A DNA stretch of 64,000 bases from assembly GCA_009781475.1 (NCBI GenBank), contig WQYB01000003.1, positions 25,488 through 89,487 on the forward strand, in the 5' to 3' direction. The notes under the pieces were generated by a model. It worked only from the letters and a program-made list of their open reading frames with translations, was not told the origin of the DNA and did no database searches. Each line of letters begins with the position of its first letter. Within the stretch, counting starts at the first letter, position 1. The position numbers and the translations under genes are program-made. The stretch comes from Treponema sp. Its GTDB lineage: Bacteria; Spirochaetota; Spirochaetia; Treponematales; Breznakiellaceae. Shown here one piece after another: positions 28,912 through 38,417 of this stretch.

Positions 28912-30312
28912 CTACTTAAGCGTCTTGCGGAAACCCTCTGACAAATTGTTGTCGCTGATATTCCTTATAGTTCCGCCGCCCTGGTTTCTGAATTTTCCCG
29001 GGCTTATACCTGTGTATGCTTTGAATATCTTTGAAAACCAGCTTTGGTCTTCAAAACAGCAGCACGCTGCTATTTCACTAAGCGACATATCTGTGTCTAC
29101 AAGAAGCCGGCTTGCTTTTTCTACCCGCAGTCTATTTAAGTATTTTGACAGGTTTTCACCCATTTCTTCCTTAAATATGGTGCTAAAATAGGGCGGAGAA
29201 AGACCGGCTATGTTGGAAATTTCTTTCAAACTAATCTTTCTGGTAAAATTTTCCATAATAAAATTTTCCGCTTTTCTTAAGGCTGCTGCATGAGGAATTC
29301 CCCTGAAAGAAGAAATAGCGCCTGATACACGGTCAACAATGTTGCTTATAATGTCTGTAAGCTCTTCAATCGTTTTGGCTTCCTGTACCATTTTCAGGTT
29401 ATGGCTGTTTATTTCCATGGAAAGATTTCCGCTCTTTGCAGGACTAATTTCCAGCCTGGAAATAAGTACAACCAGTTCGATAACCCTTAATTGCACATAC
29501 TTAAACTGCCCGGGATTGGTAAAAAATAACATAGCTAAAAGCTCATTTAATGCTTTTTTCGCTTCGTGGTTTTCACCTTTTCTAAGGGCGGACATCAGCG
29601 TTTTTTCCTTGTCTAGCGGATAACCGAGTTTATCGGCGTTTGCAGGATTTTGCTGTTTTAACTCCTCGATTATTTTTGATATTGTCTCTTGCTGTTGGGC
29701 TCTTCGTCTGATTGTCTCGTGATGGTCTTCACTTCCGGAAGAAAGTGATTCCGCGCATAGCTGCATCATCTCTGCCAGGGATTGTACCTTATCCCCGTCC
29801 GCTTCCGGGAGAGATTTGACGCGCTCTTTAAACTCTTCATTCGATATTTCACTATTGCACATAACAGAAGTATCATTGGCATTTAAAAAAATGTCAACAG
29901 TTTTTTTATTTTCTGTTAAAAAACCTGATCCCCTGATAGCTCCTGAAAAATAGCCTTCAGTGTATATGGGGCTGGTCCAGAAAAGCAAACCCATGCTGCA
30001 TTTATAAATATGACAGTTGCCTTTCTTGTTTGCTTCTTTTATTGCAGTTATATGCATATCATGGCAAGGGTAGGAATTTTGATTGTTCCCGTTTTTACAA
30101 TAACGGCAGATCCTGCTTTCCGGAGCGGAATCTGTTTCATTACGGTTAATGAACTGCGGTTTATATGAGCTGTCATACAAACAGATATTACTTCCCGTAG
30201 CTTGATTGTAATCATACATGATCCTGGTGGCTCTATCTGTTAATGATTCATCATTAAGCCACTTTTCTGACTGACCATTTATTTGGTCAGGGTATACCTT
30301 GTTTTTACTCAT
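28912..30312 (-). CDS. AraC-family regulator with PocR sensory domain
   Basis: CRYCKNGNNQNSYPCHDMHITAIKEA...YKCSMGLLFWTSPIY; C-term KISLKEISNIAGLSPPYFSTIFKEEMGENLSKYLNRLRVEKA. Confidence 0.88.
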   Translation of the reverse strand: MSKNKVYPDQINGQSEKWLNDESLTDRATRIMYDYNQATGSNICLYDSSYKPQFINRNETDSAPESRICRYCKNGNNQNSYPCHDMHITAIKEANKKGNCHIYKCSMGLLFWTSPIYTEGYFSGAIRGSGFLTENKKTVDIFLNANDTSVMCNSEISNEEFKERVKSLPEADGDKVQSLAEMMQLCAESLSSGSEDHHETIRRRAQQQETISKIIEELKQQNPANADKLGYPLDKEKTLMSALRKGENHEAKKALNELLAMLFFTNPGQFKYVQLRVIELVVLISRLEISPAKSGNLSMEINSHNLKMVQEAKTIEELTDIISNIVDRVSGAISSFRGIPHAAALRKAENFIMENFTRKISLKEISNIAGLSPPYFSTIFKEEMGENLSKYLNRLRVEKASRLLVDTDMSLSEIAACCCFEDQSWFSKIFKAYTGISPGKFRNQGGGTIRNISDNNLSEGFRKTLK

Positions 30313-30332
30313 AGAAGTACCCCTTTTTAGGA

Positions 30333-31538
30333 CTAACCCAGGTAATTACCTTCAACAGCTACGCCGTATTCACGGTACTTTCCGGGTGTAAATCCCGTAT
30401 TATTTCTAAATATTTTTGAGAACCAGCTTTGATCCTCAAAACCACAAGTAACCGCTATTTCGCTTATTGGCAAACTTGTTGTTACCAATAAGGAAGCCGC
30501 TTTTTCTACCCTCAATCTGTTCAGGTAATTAGAAAGATTTTCTCCCATTTCTTCCTTAAAAACCGTACTGAAATAAGGTGCTGAAAGCCCGGAAGCAGTA
30601 GCGATTTCCTTTAAGCTCAGTTTCCTTGTGTAATGCGACCAAATGTACCGTTCCGCCTTTCTTAAAGCGGAGTAATGACGTACACCGTGAAAGGAAAAAA
30701 TCATTCCTGACATCCTTTCTGTTATGCCGCTAAAGAACTCAATTACTTCTTCCAGGCTGGAACTATCTTCGATCTTTTTCAAACACCGGTTTGTTGTTTC
30801 TAAAGATGTGTTATCCATAATATTTTTCGGATCAGCTACAGCTCTAGAAAGTAAAACCGCAAGTTCCAATGCTTTCAAACGAAAAGCCGAAAAATTGTTC
30901 CTTACTTCAAGATAATAAATCTTGAGCAGGTTGACCAGGATTTTTTGTCCTTCGGCTTTATCACCGCGGCGCAGACTAGCAAGAAGCATGCGTTCCATAT
31001 CAATAGGTGAAATTGTATTATTTTCTTTATTTTGTTTATTAATTACAGTTTCTTCAGGAGCCGGTGTGGGATTTATATTCCATGTCAGAGTTGGATTTTT
31101 CTTTACATAACTCATACCGGTAATTTGAGCTGCGCATAATAACATGATTTGAGCAAGAGATTTTACCTTGTCATAATTATTGTCTGACTTTTTTACTCCG
31201 CCCGATAAAAGAGCTCCTGCAAACCTTTCTCCCGAATAAAACGGGCTTGTCCAAAAAATAAAATCATTCAAACAAAGGTAGATATAAGATCCACCCAGTT
31301 TCCTTGATTTTTCTACAGCTTCTTTATGCAAATTAACGCATTTTTTCTTTGTTCTCGATGATGCTCCTGAATTGCAGCGGCTGCATAATAATTTAATATT
31401 ATTTTCCTGCGAGTTTATATCCGCTCCCATCACAGAAGCAATGCAATTTGATGCTTTTTCGTAATGTTTAGCCAGCCTGGAAGCTCTTTTCATCAATGGT
31501 TCAAGCTCTCTCTTTTGAATAATGTTTAGTTTTGTCAT
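30333..31538 (-). CDS. AraC-family regulator with PocR sensory domain (paralogue)
   Basis: CSRCNSGASSRTKKKCVNLHKEAVEKS...LCLNDFIFWTSPFYSG; near-identical AraC HTH to the neighbouring gene. Confidence 0.88.
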   Translation of the reverse strand: MTKLNIIQKRELEPLMKRASRLAKHYEKASNCIASVMGADINSQENNIKLLCSRCNSGASSRTKKKCVNLHKEAVEKSRKLGGSYIYLCLNDFIFWTSPFYSGERFAGALLSGGVKKSDNNYDKVKSLAQIMLLCAAQITGMSYVKKNPTLTWNINPTPAPEETVINKQNKENNTISPIDMERMLLASLRRGDKAEGQKILVNLLKIYYLEVRNNFSAFRLKALELAVLLSRAVADPKNIMDNTSLETTNRCLKKIEDSSSLEEVIEFFSGITERMSGMIFSFHGVRHYSALRKAERYIWSHYTRKLSLKEIATASGLSAPYFSTVFKEEMGENLSNYLNRLRVEKAASLLVTTSLPISEIAVTCGFEDQSWFSKIFRNNTGFTPGKYREYGVAVEGNYLG

Positions 31539-31701
31539 TGCATTCTCCTATTAATTACTGTTATTTTTTTGTTGTTGGTAGTTAATTTAAAGGGAATGAA
31601 GTGAACAAAATACACCCTATTTGAAAAAAATATCGAACCAAAATGTACTCTTTTTTGCTTAAGGTAGTATTTTTATTATGGAAAAGTTATAATGATGTCT
31701 G

Positions 31702-33630
31702 ATGACAATTGAATTTGATATAGAAGAAACTCTGGAAAGATTGATTCTTTCCGCTTCAGGTTGGAGAGGGGTTTTTGCTTTAAATGGTGATGAAGAAAGT
31801 GTTTTAGAGCAGATTTCAGCATCTCATCGAATAATTGCAGGCGCTGCAGCATTTATTTTTTCGCAATATCTTAAAAAAAATACCGGCGATACTGAAAATA
31901 AACCTTCAATATTGATTGGTAATGATACCCGTCCTACAGGTAAAGCTATTATCGAAGCGATGATACCTGTTTTGCTGTCCGAAGGCTGTAATGTTTTTTA
32001 TACAGGAGTTGTCGCAGCGCCGGAAATAATGGCATGGGCTCGTTTTTTTAATGAAAAAAATAAAAATGGTTTAAATAAAACAGGATTTATATATGTTTCT
32101 GCAAGCCACAACCCAATAGGTCACAATGGGCTTAAGTTCGGTCTTACTGACGGCGGAGTGTTGGCAGCAGATGAAGCGGTAAAATTGATAGCTGATTTTC
32201 GTAAATTGATGGAAAATGGTGATTTTGCCGCTAAATTTGAATCATTATTAACTAGTGCCGAACCAAACCGGATAAAAAATATATATGACAATGAAAATGA
32301 AGCAAAAAAGCAGGCTTATAAAGCATATTTTGATTTTTGCGGTAATGTGGTTAGCGGCGGCTGTTCAAACTTAGAGCAAGTTATGAAAGAAGGTCTTGAA
32401 AAAAAGCCTCTTGGAATTGTATGTGATTTTAACGGCAGCGCCCGCACAGTATCCATAGACAAAGAGTTTTTTGATTCGCTTGGTTTTAAATTTAAATATA
32501 TCAATGATAAACCCGGGCAAATAGTCCATCGGATTGTACCTGAAGGTGAATCTCTTGATCCATGCGCAAGATTGCTTGAAGAAATTCATAAAAAAGATTC
32601 TTCTTTTGTACTTGGTTATGTACCTGATTGTGACGGGGATCGCGGTAACCTTGTTATATATGATACAAAAATTAACAAAACCCGATCTTTAGAAGCGCAG
32701 GAAGTTTTTGCTCTTGCCTGTGTAGCAGAACTTTCACATCTTGTGTGGACAGGAGAAATTTCGTACAACGATAAAAACGAAGCTCTTTGTAAAGCCGCTG
32801 TTGCAATAAATGACCCTACTTCGATGCGTATAGACAGAATTGCTGACGCTTTTAGTGTGTCGGTATTCCGGGCAGAAGTCGGAGAAGCCAATGTTGTCTC
32901 TCTTGCACGGATGTTACGTGAAGGTTTGTATGATAATAATAAATATATCGTACGTATTTTAGGAGAAGGCTCTGCAGGCGGAAATATAACGCATCCGTCC
33001 GCCGTCCGTGATCCTATTAATACAGTTTTAGCAATTGCAAAAATGCTTTCTGTGCGAAGTAATAGTGAATTTTCTGCAGGATACAAGCCGGGACTTTTTG
33101 AAATCTGGTGTAAATTTTCCGGTCAAACAGAAAAATATCATGAAGATTTTTCTCTTGCAGATATAATCGATAGTTTACCGCCTTTTTTAAGTACACCTGC
33201 ATATTCGCCGGATGCGATTATGTCTGTTAAAACGCAGGATCATGCCTTATTAAAAGATAAATATCAGCAAATATTCATAAAAGAATGGGAAGAGCGCAAA
33301 GAAGAGTTGAAAAAACGTTTTGATATTTGCAATTGGGAAGCCATTGCGTATAACGGAACTATAGAAAAACGCGGTTTAAACCGGTTTGGAGATGCAGGTA
33401 AGGGAGGGTTAAAAATATTATTTTTTGACCGCGATAACAGAGAAATTGCCTATATTTGGATGAGGGGTTCTGCCACCGAACCTGTTTTCAGGATTATGGC
33501 TGATGTGAAAACTGCACACACGCCGACCGAAGGGAGGTCTGTGAAAGCTGCCGGGGCTGGTATGGATGTTCAAACTGAAAAATATTTGCTAGAATGGCAG
33601 CGTAGTATGATTATAAAAGCTGATATATAG
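31702..33630 (+). CDS. Phosphohexomutase (phosphoglucomutase/phosphomannomutase family)
   Basis: ILIGNDTRPTGKAI; VSASHNPIGHNGLKFGLTDGG; VPDCDGDRGNLV; MRGSATEPVFRIMADV. Confidence 0.9.
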   Translation: MTIEFDIEETLERLILSASGWRGVFALNGDEESVLEQISASHRIIAGAAAFIFSQYLKKNTGDTENKPSILIGNDTRPTGKAIIEAMIPVLLSEGCNVFYTGVVAAPEIMAWARFFNEKNKNGLNKTGFIYVSASHNPIGHNGLKFGLTDGGVLAADEAVKLIADFRKLMENGDFAAKFESLLTSAEPNRIKNIYDNENEAKKQAYKAYFDFCGNVVSGGCSNLEQVMKEGLEKKPLGIVCDFNGSARTVSIDKEFFDSLGFKFKYINDKPGQIVHRIVPEGESLDPCARLLEEIHKKDSSFVLGYVPDCDGDRGNLVIYDTKINKTRSLEAQEVFALACVAELSHLVWTGEISYNDKNEALCKAAVAINDPTSMRIDRIADAFSVSVFRAEVGEANVVSLARMLREGLYDNNKYIVRILGEGSAGGNITHPSAVRDPINTVLAIAKMLSVRSNSEFSAGYKPGLFEIWCKFSGQTEKYHEDFSLADIIDSLPPFLSTPAYSPDAIMSVKTQDHALLKDKYQQIFIKEWEERKEELKKRFDICNWEAIAYNGTIEKRGLNRFGDAGKGGLKILFFDRDNREIAYIWMRGSATEPVFRIMADVKTAHTPTEGRSVKAAGAGMDVQTEKYLLEWQRSMIIKADI

Positions 33631-33639
33631 GAGTAAATT

Positions 33640-34287
33640 ATGGGAATTAGAGGCGAAATTTTTTCTAATAAGGTAATGCTTCCCAACAGAACATATTTTT
33701 TTAATGTAAAAGAGAACAGAAACGGAGATCTTTATCTTAATATTGTTGAAAGCAAAAACCGTGATAACGGCGGTTTTGATCGCCAGTCTGTAATTTTATT
33801 CGCCGATGATTTACAGGAATTTTTAAAGGGCTTTGATGAATCACTTAAAGTAATGGAAAAAGCGATGCGTGAAAAACGCCAGTCAGGAAAAGTTTCAAGT
33901 AAAAAATCAAGCGATGATTCAAAAGCGAGCAGTACGCCGCGGCGCAGTTCAGGTGAAAGTTTTAATAAGGGTGAACGCAAGTTTGTTAAACGAAAAGAAG
34001 GCGGCGGCGATAAAAGTTTAGACAGGGGATTTAAAAAAAGAGAACGTGATGGACAAGAACGCAGAGGCGGACGGGAACGAAGCGGGAACTTTTCAGATCG
34101 CCCAAGAGAACGAGATAATAACCGCAGCAGTAACCGCGGCGCAAGCCGTGAACGAGGCGGCGAATACAGAGCAGGCAGCGATCGCAGACCTGGCAGTGAT
34201 CGAAGACCTGGCAGCGAACGCAAGCCTGGCAGCGAGCGCAAGCCTGGCGGAAACAAGCGGGTTGTGGTTAGAAAAAAAGAACGGTAA
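33640..34287 (+). CDS. PUR-alpha-like nucleic-acid-binding protein (DUF3276/BpuR-like) with long basic Arg/Gly/Ser-rich tail
   Basis: RGEIFSNKVMLPNRTYFFNVKENRNGDLYLNIVESK; tail GSDRRPGSDRRPGSERKPGSERKPGGNKRVVVRKK. Confidence 0.75.
   Translation: MGIRGEIFSNKVMLPNRTYFFNVKENRNGDLYLNIVESKNRDNGGFDRQSVILFADDLQEFLKGFDESLKVMEKAMREKRQSGKVSSKKSSDDSKASSTPRRSSGESFNKGERKFVKRKEGGGDKSLDRGFKKRERDGQERRGGRERSGNFSDRPRERDNNRSSNRGASRERGGEYRAGSDRRPGSDRRPGSERKPGSERKPGGNKRVVVRKKER
34174..34245 (+). repeat. 18-bp coding tandem repeat, 4 units (GSxRxP)
   Basis: ggcagcgatcgcagacct / ggcagtgatcgaagacct / ggcagcgaacgcaagcct / ggcagcgagcgcaagcct. Confidence 0.9.
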
Positions 34288-34299
34288 ATTAACTGATAT

Positions 34300-34869
34300 A
34301 TGAAAAAAATTATTTTAATTTTATTAATTTTTACTTTCACTTTTTGTAAACAGACACAGGAGCTGACATGGGAAGTAAAATTTCAAAAAGGACAGACACA
34401 GGAATCTGTTCCCATAAATCAAATAATACAAATGGTAAATGGCGAAACATTTTTGTTTGCCGTTCATCCTGATAAAGATGCGTATTGTTATATTATCTGT
34501 TATGATTCTTCCCGCGAAATTATGGTTTTACATGATCAATTAATTCCTGGCGGACAGGAAAAAATATTCGGCGCTTTTCAAATTGAAGATCCGCCGGGTA
34601 CTGAAACAATTTATCTGATAATGAGTCTTGAAAGACAAAATAATCTTGAAAGTCTTATACAAAATTTTCACAATAATCTGGAATCAAGGCAAGCGTCTAA
34701 TAATCTATATCGTGAGATTTTAAGCCTTCAAAATAGTGTTTCAAGACTGGGAGAACCTGCAAGTTCGTATGTTCCGGGTGCAGGAACTGCAAGAGGAGCT
34801 TCGCAGCAGCATGTCACAAGATTTTCAGGAAGTAATTTATATGTCAGAGCTATTACAATCCGCCACTAA
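34300..34869 (+). CDS. DUF4384-like lipoprotein
   Basis: Lipobox IFTFTFCKQ; FLFAVHPDKDAYCYIICYDSSREIMVLHD..IPGGQEKIFGAFQIEDPPGTETIYLIMS. Confidence 0.65.
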   Translation: MKKIILILLIFTFTFCKQTQELTWEVKFQKGQTQESVPINQIIQMVNGETFLFAVHPDKDAYCYIICYDSSREIMVLHDQLIPGGQEKIFGAFQIEDPPGTETIYLIMSLERQNNLESLIQNFHNNLESRQASNNLYREILSLQNSVSRLGEPASSYVPGAGTARGASQQHVTRFSGSNLYVRAITIRH

Positions 34870-36790
34870 AAGATTTACTTTTTTCGGCGTAATTTTATCA
34901 ATCTCAATTTTAATTTCATGTCTGTTGCTTGTAACCGGAATTATCGGAATGTGGGATACTTTTTTTTACGATAAATGTATTAATACCCGCGTAACTTCTG
35001 TTTCAATTGATAAAAGCCCCATTATTGCAACTGTCGATCTTAACGATGCGAGTATTGATATACTGGGTGAACAACTTGACAGCAGAATGGCTTTTGCTGA
35101 CATCATGGAAGTTTTAAATGACTCCAATGCATCTGCTATTTATGATTTTTTATTCATTCAGGAAAAAAGTCATGATACTTCTTTTATTGACGCTATAAAA
35201 TTATCTAATAATACTGTTATTGCGGCGTTGGCGATTGACGCGGATATTCAAAATAATTCCGGCATGTTATACAGAGGAATTACAGATGAACAGCGTTTAT
35301 TGCTGGAAAGGCATGTGTGGAATATTAATGTTGTAAAAGAAGGTAAAATACCGCGGGCGCAGACTTTTATACTTCCAAATACTTCAATAATGGATGCGGC
35401 AGCGCAAATAGCTTTAATTAATGCCGAACCGGATCGTGACGGTATATACAGGCGCATTCCGCTCCTTTATAAATGGGAAGATGGATTTCTGCCGTCATTG
35501 TCATTGGCAGCCGGTGTTCTTTACTGGAATATTCAAATTGAAAAAATTGAACTTAAAGCAGGAGAATATTTATCGATCCCGTTTTCTGACAACGAATTAT
35601 TTTTAATCCCAATAGATGAAATGGGGCGGGTACTTGTTCCTTTTACCGAAAACTGGATTGATCAGCAAAATAGAATTCCTTTTCATAAAATGGCTGAAGC
35701 AAAACATAATGATTCGGTTTTTGATGATGTATTTTCTGATCTTAACGGAAAAATAGCATTGTTAGCTGAAATTAGCACCAGTCAAAAAGATTTTGGTCCT
35801 ACATCTTTCGAAAGGCTCTATCCGCTGTCAGGGCTTCATGCGGAAGTTTTGGGCGGGATTCTGGATTGGTCAAAGAATAGATCGTTTATCGGTAAATGTA
35901 CTTTAATGTACAAAATACTTGTAATATTTATTTTAATAGGATTGTCTTTTTTTATTGTTGGTATTAAAAGAGATATTGTTTTTCATCTTGGGTTTTCGTT
36001 TATTTTTCTTGGTTTTTCATTAATAACCGTATTACGCTGGGAAATTTTAGCTATAAAACCATGGTTTTTCTTTCCTGCAGTTTTATTGTTTTTATTTTGG
36101 CTGTGCACATTTGTAAACCGTCTTTTTTTACGTTACCGGCGGCAATTACTTTTACATAATGCGCTTTCAAGATATTTTCCTCATGCTCTTGCACAGCGTA
36201 TAATACGTGAAAATAAAACAGAATTAAAACCTTCGTACAAGGAATTAACAATACTTTTTTCTGATATTGCAGGTTTTACCAAATGGAGCTCCGATAAAAA
36301 TCCCGAGGATGTACATAATTTTTTAAATGATTATCTTGAGAATATGGCACAGATAATTTTTGCTCACGGCGGAACAGTAGATAAATTTATGGGTGATGGA
36401 ATTCTGGCTTTCTTCGGCGATCCTTTTGATATGCACAATCATACAGAACAGTGCGTAAAAGCCGCAATTGCAATGCAGAAAAAAGTAATCGGTTTGGCGG
36501 AAAAATGGAAATCGAAAGTTGATATTGATTTGAATGTACGTGTAGGAATTAATACAGGAAAAGTGATTGTAGGAAACCTTGGCAGCAAAACAAGAATTGA
36601 ATATACTGTAATAGGAGCTGCGGTTAATCTTGCCCAGCGGATGGAAAGCAATGCTCCCCTTGGCGGTATTCTTGTTACAGCAGATGTAAAAAACAGGGTA
36701 GAAGCAAAATTTGATTTTCCGGAAAGAAAGGATGTTACAGTAAAAGGTTATTCACAGGTTATAGAAGCGTATATTGTGGGGGTTATATGA
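34841..36790 (+). CDS. CHASE2-domain class III adenylate/guanylate cyclase
   Basis: ORF 34736..36790, likely ATG 34841; periplasmic CHASE2-like region, TMs, FSDIAGFTKWSSDKNPEDVHNFLNDYLENMAQIIFAHGGTVDKFMGDGILAFFG, VRVGINTGKVIVGNLGSKTRIEYTVIGAAVNLAQRME. Confidence 0.92.
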   Translation: MSELLQSATKRFTFFGVILSISILISCLLLVTGIIGMWDTFFYDKCINTRVTSVSIDKSPIIATVDLNDASIDILGEQLDSRMAFADIMEVLNDSNASAIYDFLFIQEKSHDTSFIDAIKLSNNTVIAALAIDADIQNNSGMLYRGITDEQRLLLERHVWNINVVKEGKIPRAQTFILPNTSIMDAAAQIALINAEPDRDGIYRRIPLLYKWEDGFLPSLSLAAGVLYWNIQIEKIELKAGEYLSIPFSDNELFLIPIDEMGRVLVPFTENWIDQQNRIPFHKMAEAKHNDSVFDDVFSDLNGKIALLAEISTSQKDFGPTSFERLYPLSGLHAEVLGGILDWSKNRSFIGKCTLMYKILVIFILIGLSFFIVGIKRDIVFHLGFSFIFLGFSLITVLRWEILAIKPWFFFPAVLLFLFWLCTFVNRLFLRYRRQLLLHNALSRYFPHALAQRIIRENKTELKPSYKELTILFSDIAGFTKWSSDKNPEDVHNFLNDYLENMAQIIFAHGGTVDKFMGDGILAFFGDPFDMHNHTEQCVKAAIAMQKKVIGLAEKWKSKVDIDLNVRVGINTGKVIVGNLGSKTRIEYTVIGAAVNLAQRMESNAPLGGILVTADVKNRVEAKFDFPERKDVTVKGYSQVIEAYIVGVI

Positions 36791-38409
36791 AAAAGTTATT
36801 GGTATTCTTTTTATTTGCGTTTATTATATTTTCCTGCAACAAACAGGATAATTCTTCTCAGCGCAGTATAACAGGCAGGCTGAATAATAGTCAGTATGCC
36901 GCCGCTCCGGGAGATGATTCAAATATACAAAAGTTCGCTCTTGTAATAGGCAACTCAAATTACACAGGAATATCAAAACTTAACAATCCTGTTAATGATG
37001 CCAATGATATGGAAAAAGCGTTAAATGAACTTGGTTTTACTGTAGAAAAAGTTTTAAACGGCTCTCTTGAACAAATGGAAAACGCAATATTAAATCTGGA
37101 ACGAAGATTAGGCGCTGCCCGTAATTCATACGGTTTTTTCTTTTATGCAGGTCATGGAGTTCAGGCAAATGGAGAAAATTATCTTATACCGGTAGCAGCT
37201 AACAATATCCGAAGCGAAGCTCAATTACGTGACAGAGCAGTTTCCCTTCAATTTGTATTGGATACTCTAAGTGATGCCGGAAATGAACTTAATATGATTG
37301 TTTTGGATGCATGCCGAGATAACCCGTTCGGCTGGGCACGTAGCGGAAGCCGCGGGCTTACAGTGGTAAACCGCGCTCCAGCCGGCAGTATTGTAATGTA
37401 TGCAACAAGTGCAAATTCAACAGCGGATGACGGAGCAGGAAGAAACGGGCTTTTTACAAATCATCTTTTGAATAATCTTACAACTCCAGAACTTAGCGTA
37501 TTTGATGTATTTGACAGGACAATGGCAAATGTAATTAATGCAACTAACGGGATGCAGCATCCGGAATTATCACTTAGATTTGCAGGAGCAACTTCCGCTT
37601 TTCTCGGTTCTCGTCCGGCTCCGGTTTTAACTACGGCTGCAACTTCCGCTCCTGCTCAAAGTGAAAATATTGCAGTTGTACCGGTTTTAGCAGATATTCC
37701 TGAAAATATGGTGTTAATTAACGGCGGAAATTTTTTAATGGGTAGCCGTATGAGTGAATGGGGACGTCAAAGTAATGAAGGTATACAACGTCAGGTAACA
37801 ATTAGTTCTTTTTATATAAATAAATATTTAGTAACACAAAAAGAATACCAGGAAATTATGGGAGAAAATCCCAGTGTTTTTAAAGGAGATAATCTTCCTG
37901 TTGAACGAGTATCATGGTTTCAAGCAATTGAATATTGCAACAAAAAAAGTTTAAAGGAGGGACTAACTCCTGTATATACAATAAACGGAAGCCAGGTAAG
38001 CTGGGATCGAAATGCAAATGGTTATCGTTTACCTACAGAAGCGGAATGGGAATATGCCTGCCGTGCGGGTACTACTACACCGTATAATTTAGGTTCTTTC
38101 ATTAATGATATTGCTTGGTATGCAGATAACAGCGGAAGAAAAACAAATCCTGTCGGATTAAAGCAAGCAAATGCCTGGGGTTTATTTGATATGCATGGAA
38201 ATGTAGCGGAATGGTGCTGGGATTGGTTTGCTGATTATACTACAGTTGTAATTGATCCTTCAGGACCGGCAAGCGGACAAAATCGTGTTCACCGCGGAAG
38301 AAGCTGGAATGATACAGCTGAATCACTACGTTCAGCAAATAGAGGTTACGCTCATCCGCAGAATACAAGCAGTTTTACAGGTTTTCGGATTGTTCGTAAT
38401 GTTTTATAG
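36787..38409 (+). CDS. Lipoprotein with caspase-like (peptidase C14) domain and formylglycine-generating-enzyme/sulfatase-modifying domain
   Basis: Lipobox FIIFSCNKQ; FALVIGNSNYTGISKLNNPVNDANDM, FFYAGHGVQ, LDACRDNPF; MVLINGGNFLMGS...RLPTEAEWEYACRAG...GLFDMHGNVAEWCWDWF...RVHRGRSWN. Confidence 0.93.
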   Translation: MKKLLVFFLFAFIIFSCNKQDNSSQRSITGRLNNSQYAAAPGDDSNIQKFALVIGNSNYTGISKLNNPVNDANDMEKALNELGFTVEKVLNGSLEQMENAILNLERRLGAARNSYGFFFYAGHGVQANGENYLIPVAANNIRSEAQLRDRAVSLQFVLDTLSDAGNELNMIVLDACRDNPFGWARSGSRGLTVVNRAPAGSIVMYATSANSTADDGAGRNGLFTNHLLNNLTTPELSVFDVFDRTMANVINATNGMQHPELSLRFAGATSAFLGSRPAPVLTTAATSAPAQSENIAVVPVLADIPENMVLINGGNFLMGSRMSEWGRQSNEGIQRQVTISSFYINKYLVTQKEYQEIMGENPSVFKGDNLPVERVSWFQAIEYCNKKSLKEGLTPVYTINGSQVSWDRNANGYRLPTEAEWEYACRAGTTTPYNLGSFINDIAWYADNSGRKTNPVGLKQANAWGLFDMHGNVAEWCWDWFADYTTVVIDPSGPASGQNRVHRGRSWNDTAESLRSANRGYAHPQNTSSFTGFRIVRNVL

Positions 38410-38417
38410 GTCTTTAT

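Noticed and set aside
32616-33086. 156-aa antisense ORF inside the phosphohexomutase
   Set aside because: Opposite a well-conserved enzyme with catalytic motifs; no RBS or family signal.
33732-34340. 202-aa antisense ORF rich in Leu/Arg/Ser opposite the PUR-protein gene
   Set aside because: Low-complexity mirror of the repetitive Arg/Gly tail; the sense strand has a recognisable domain and RBS.
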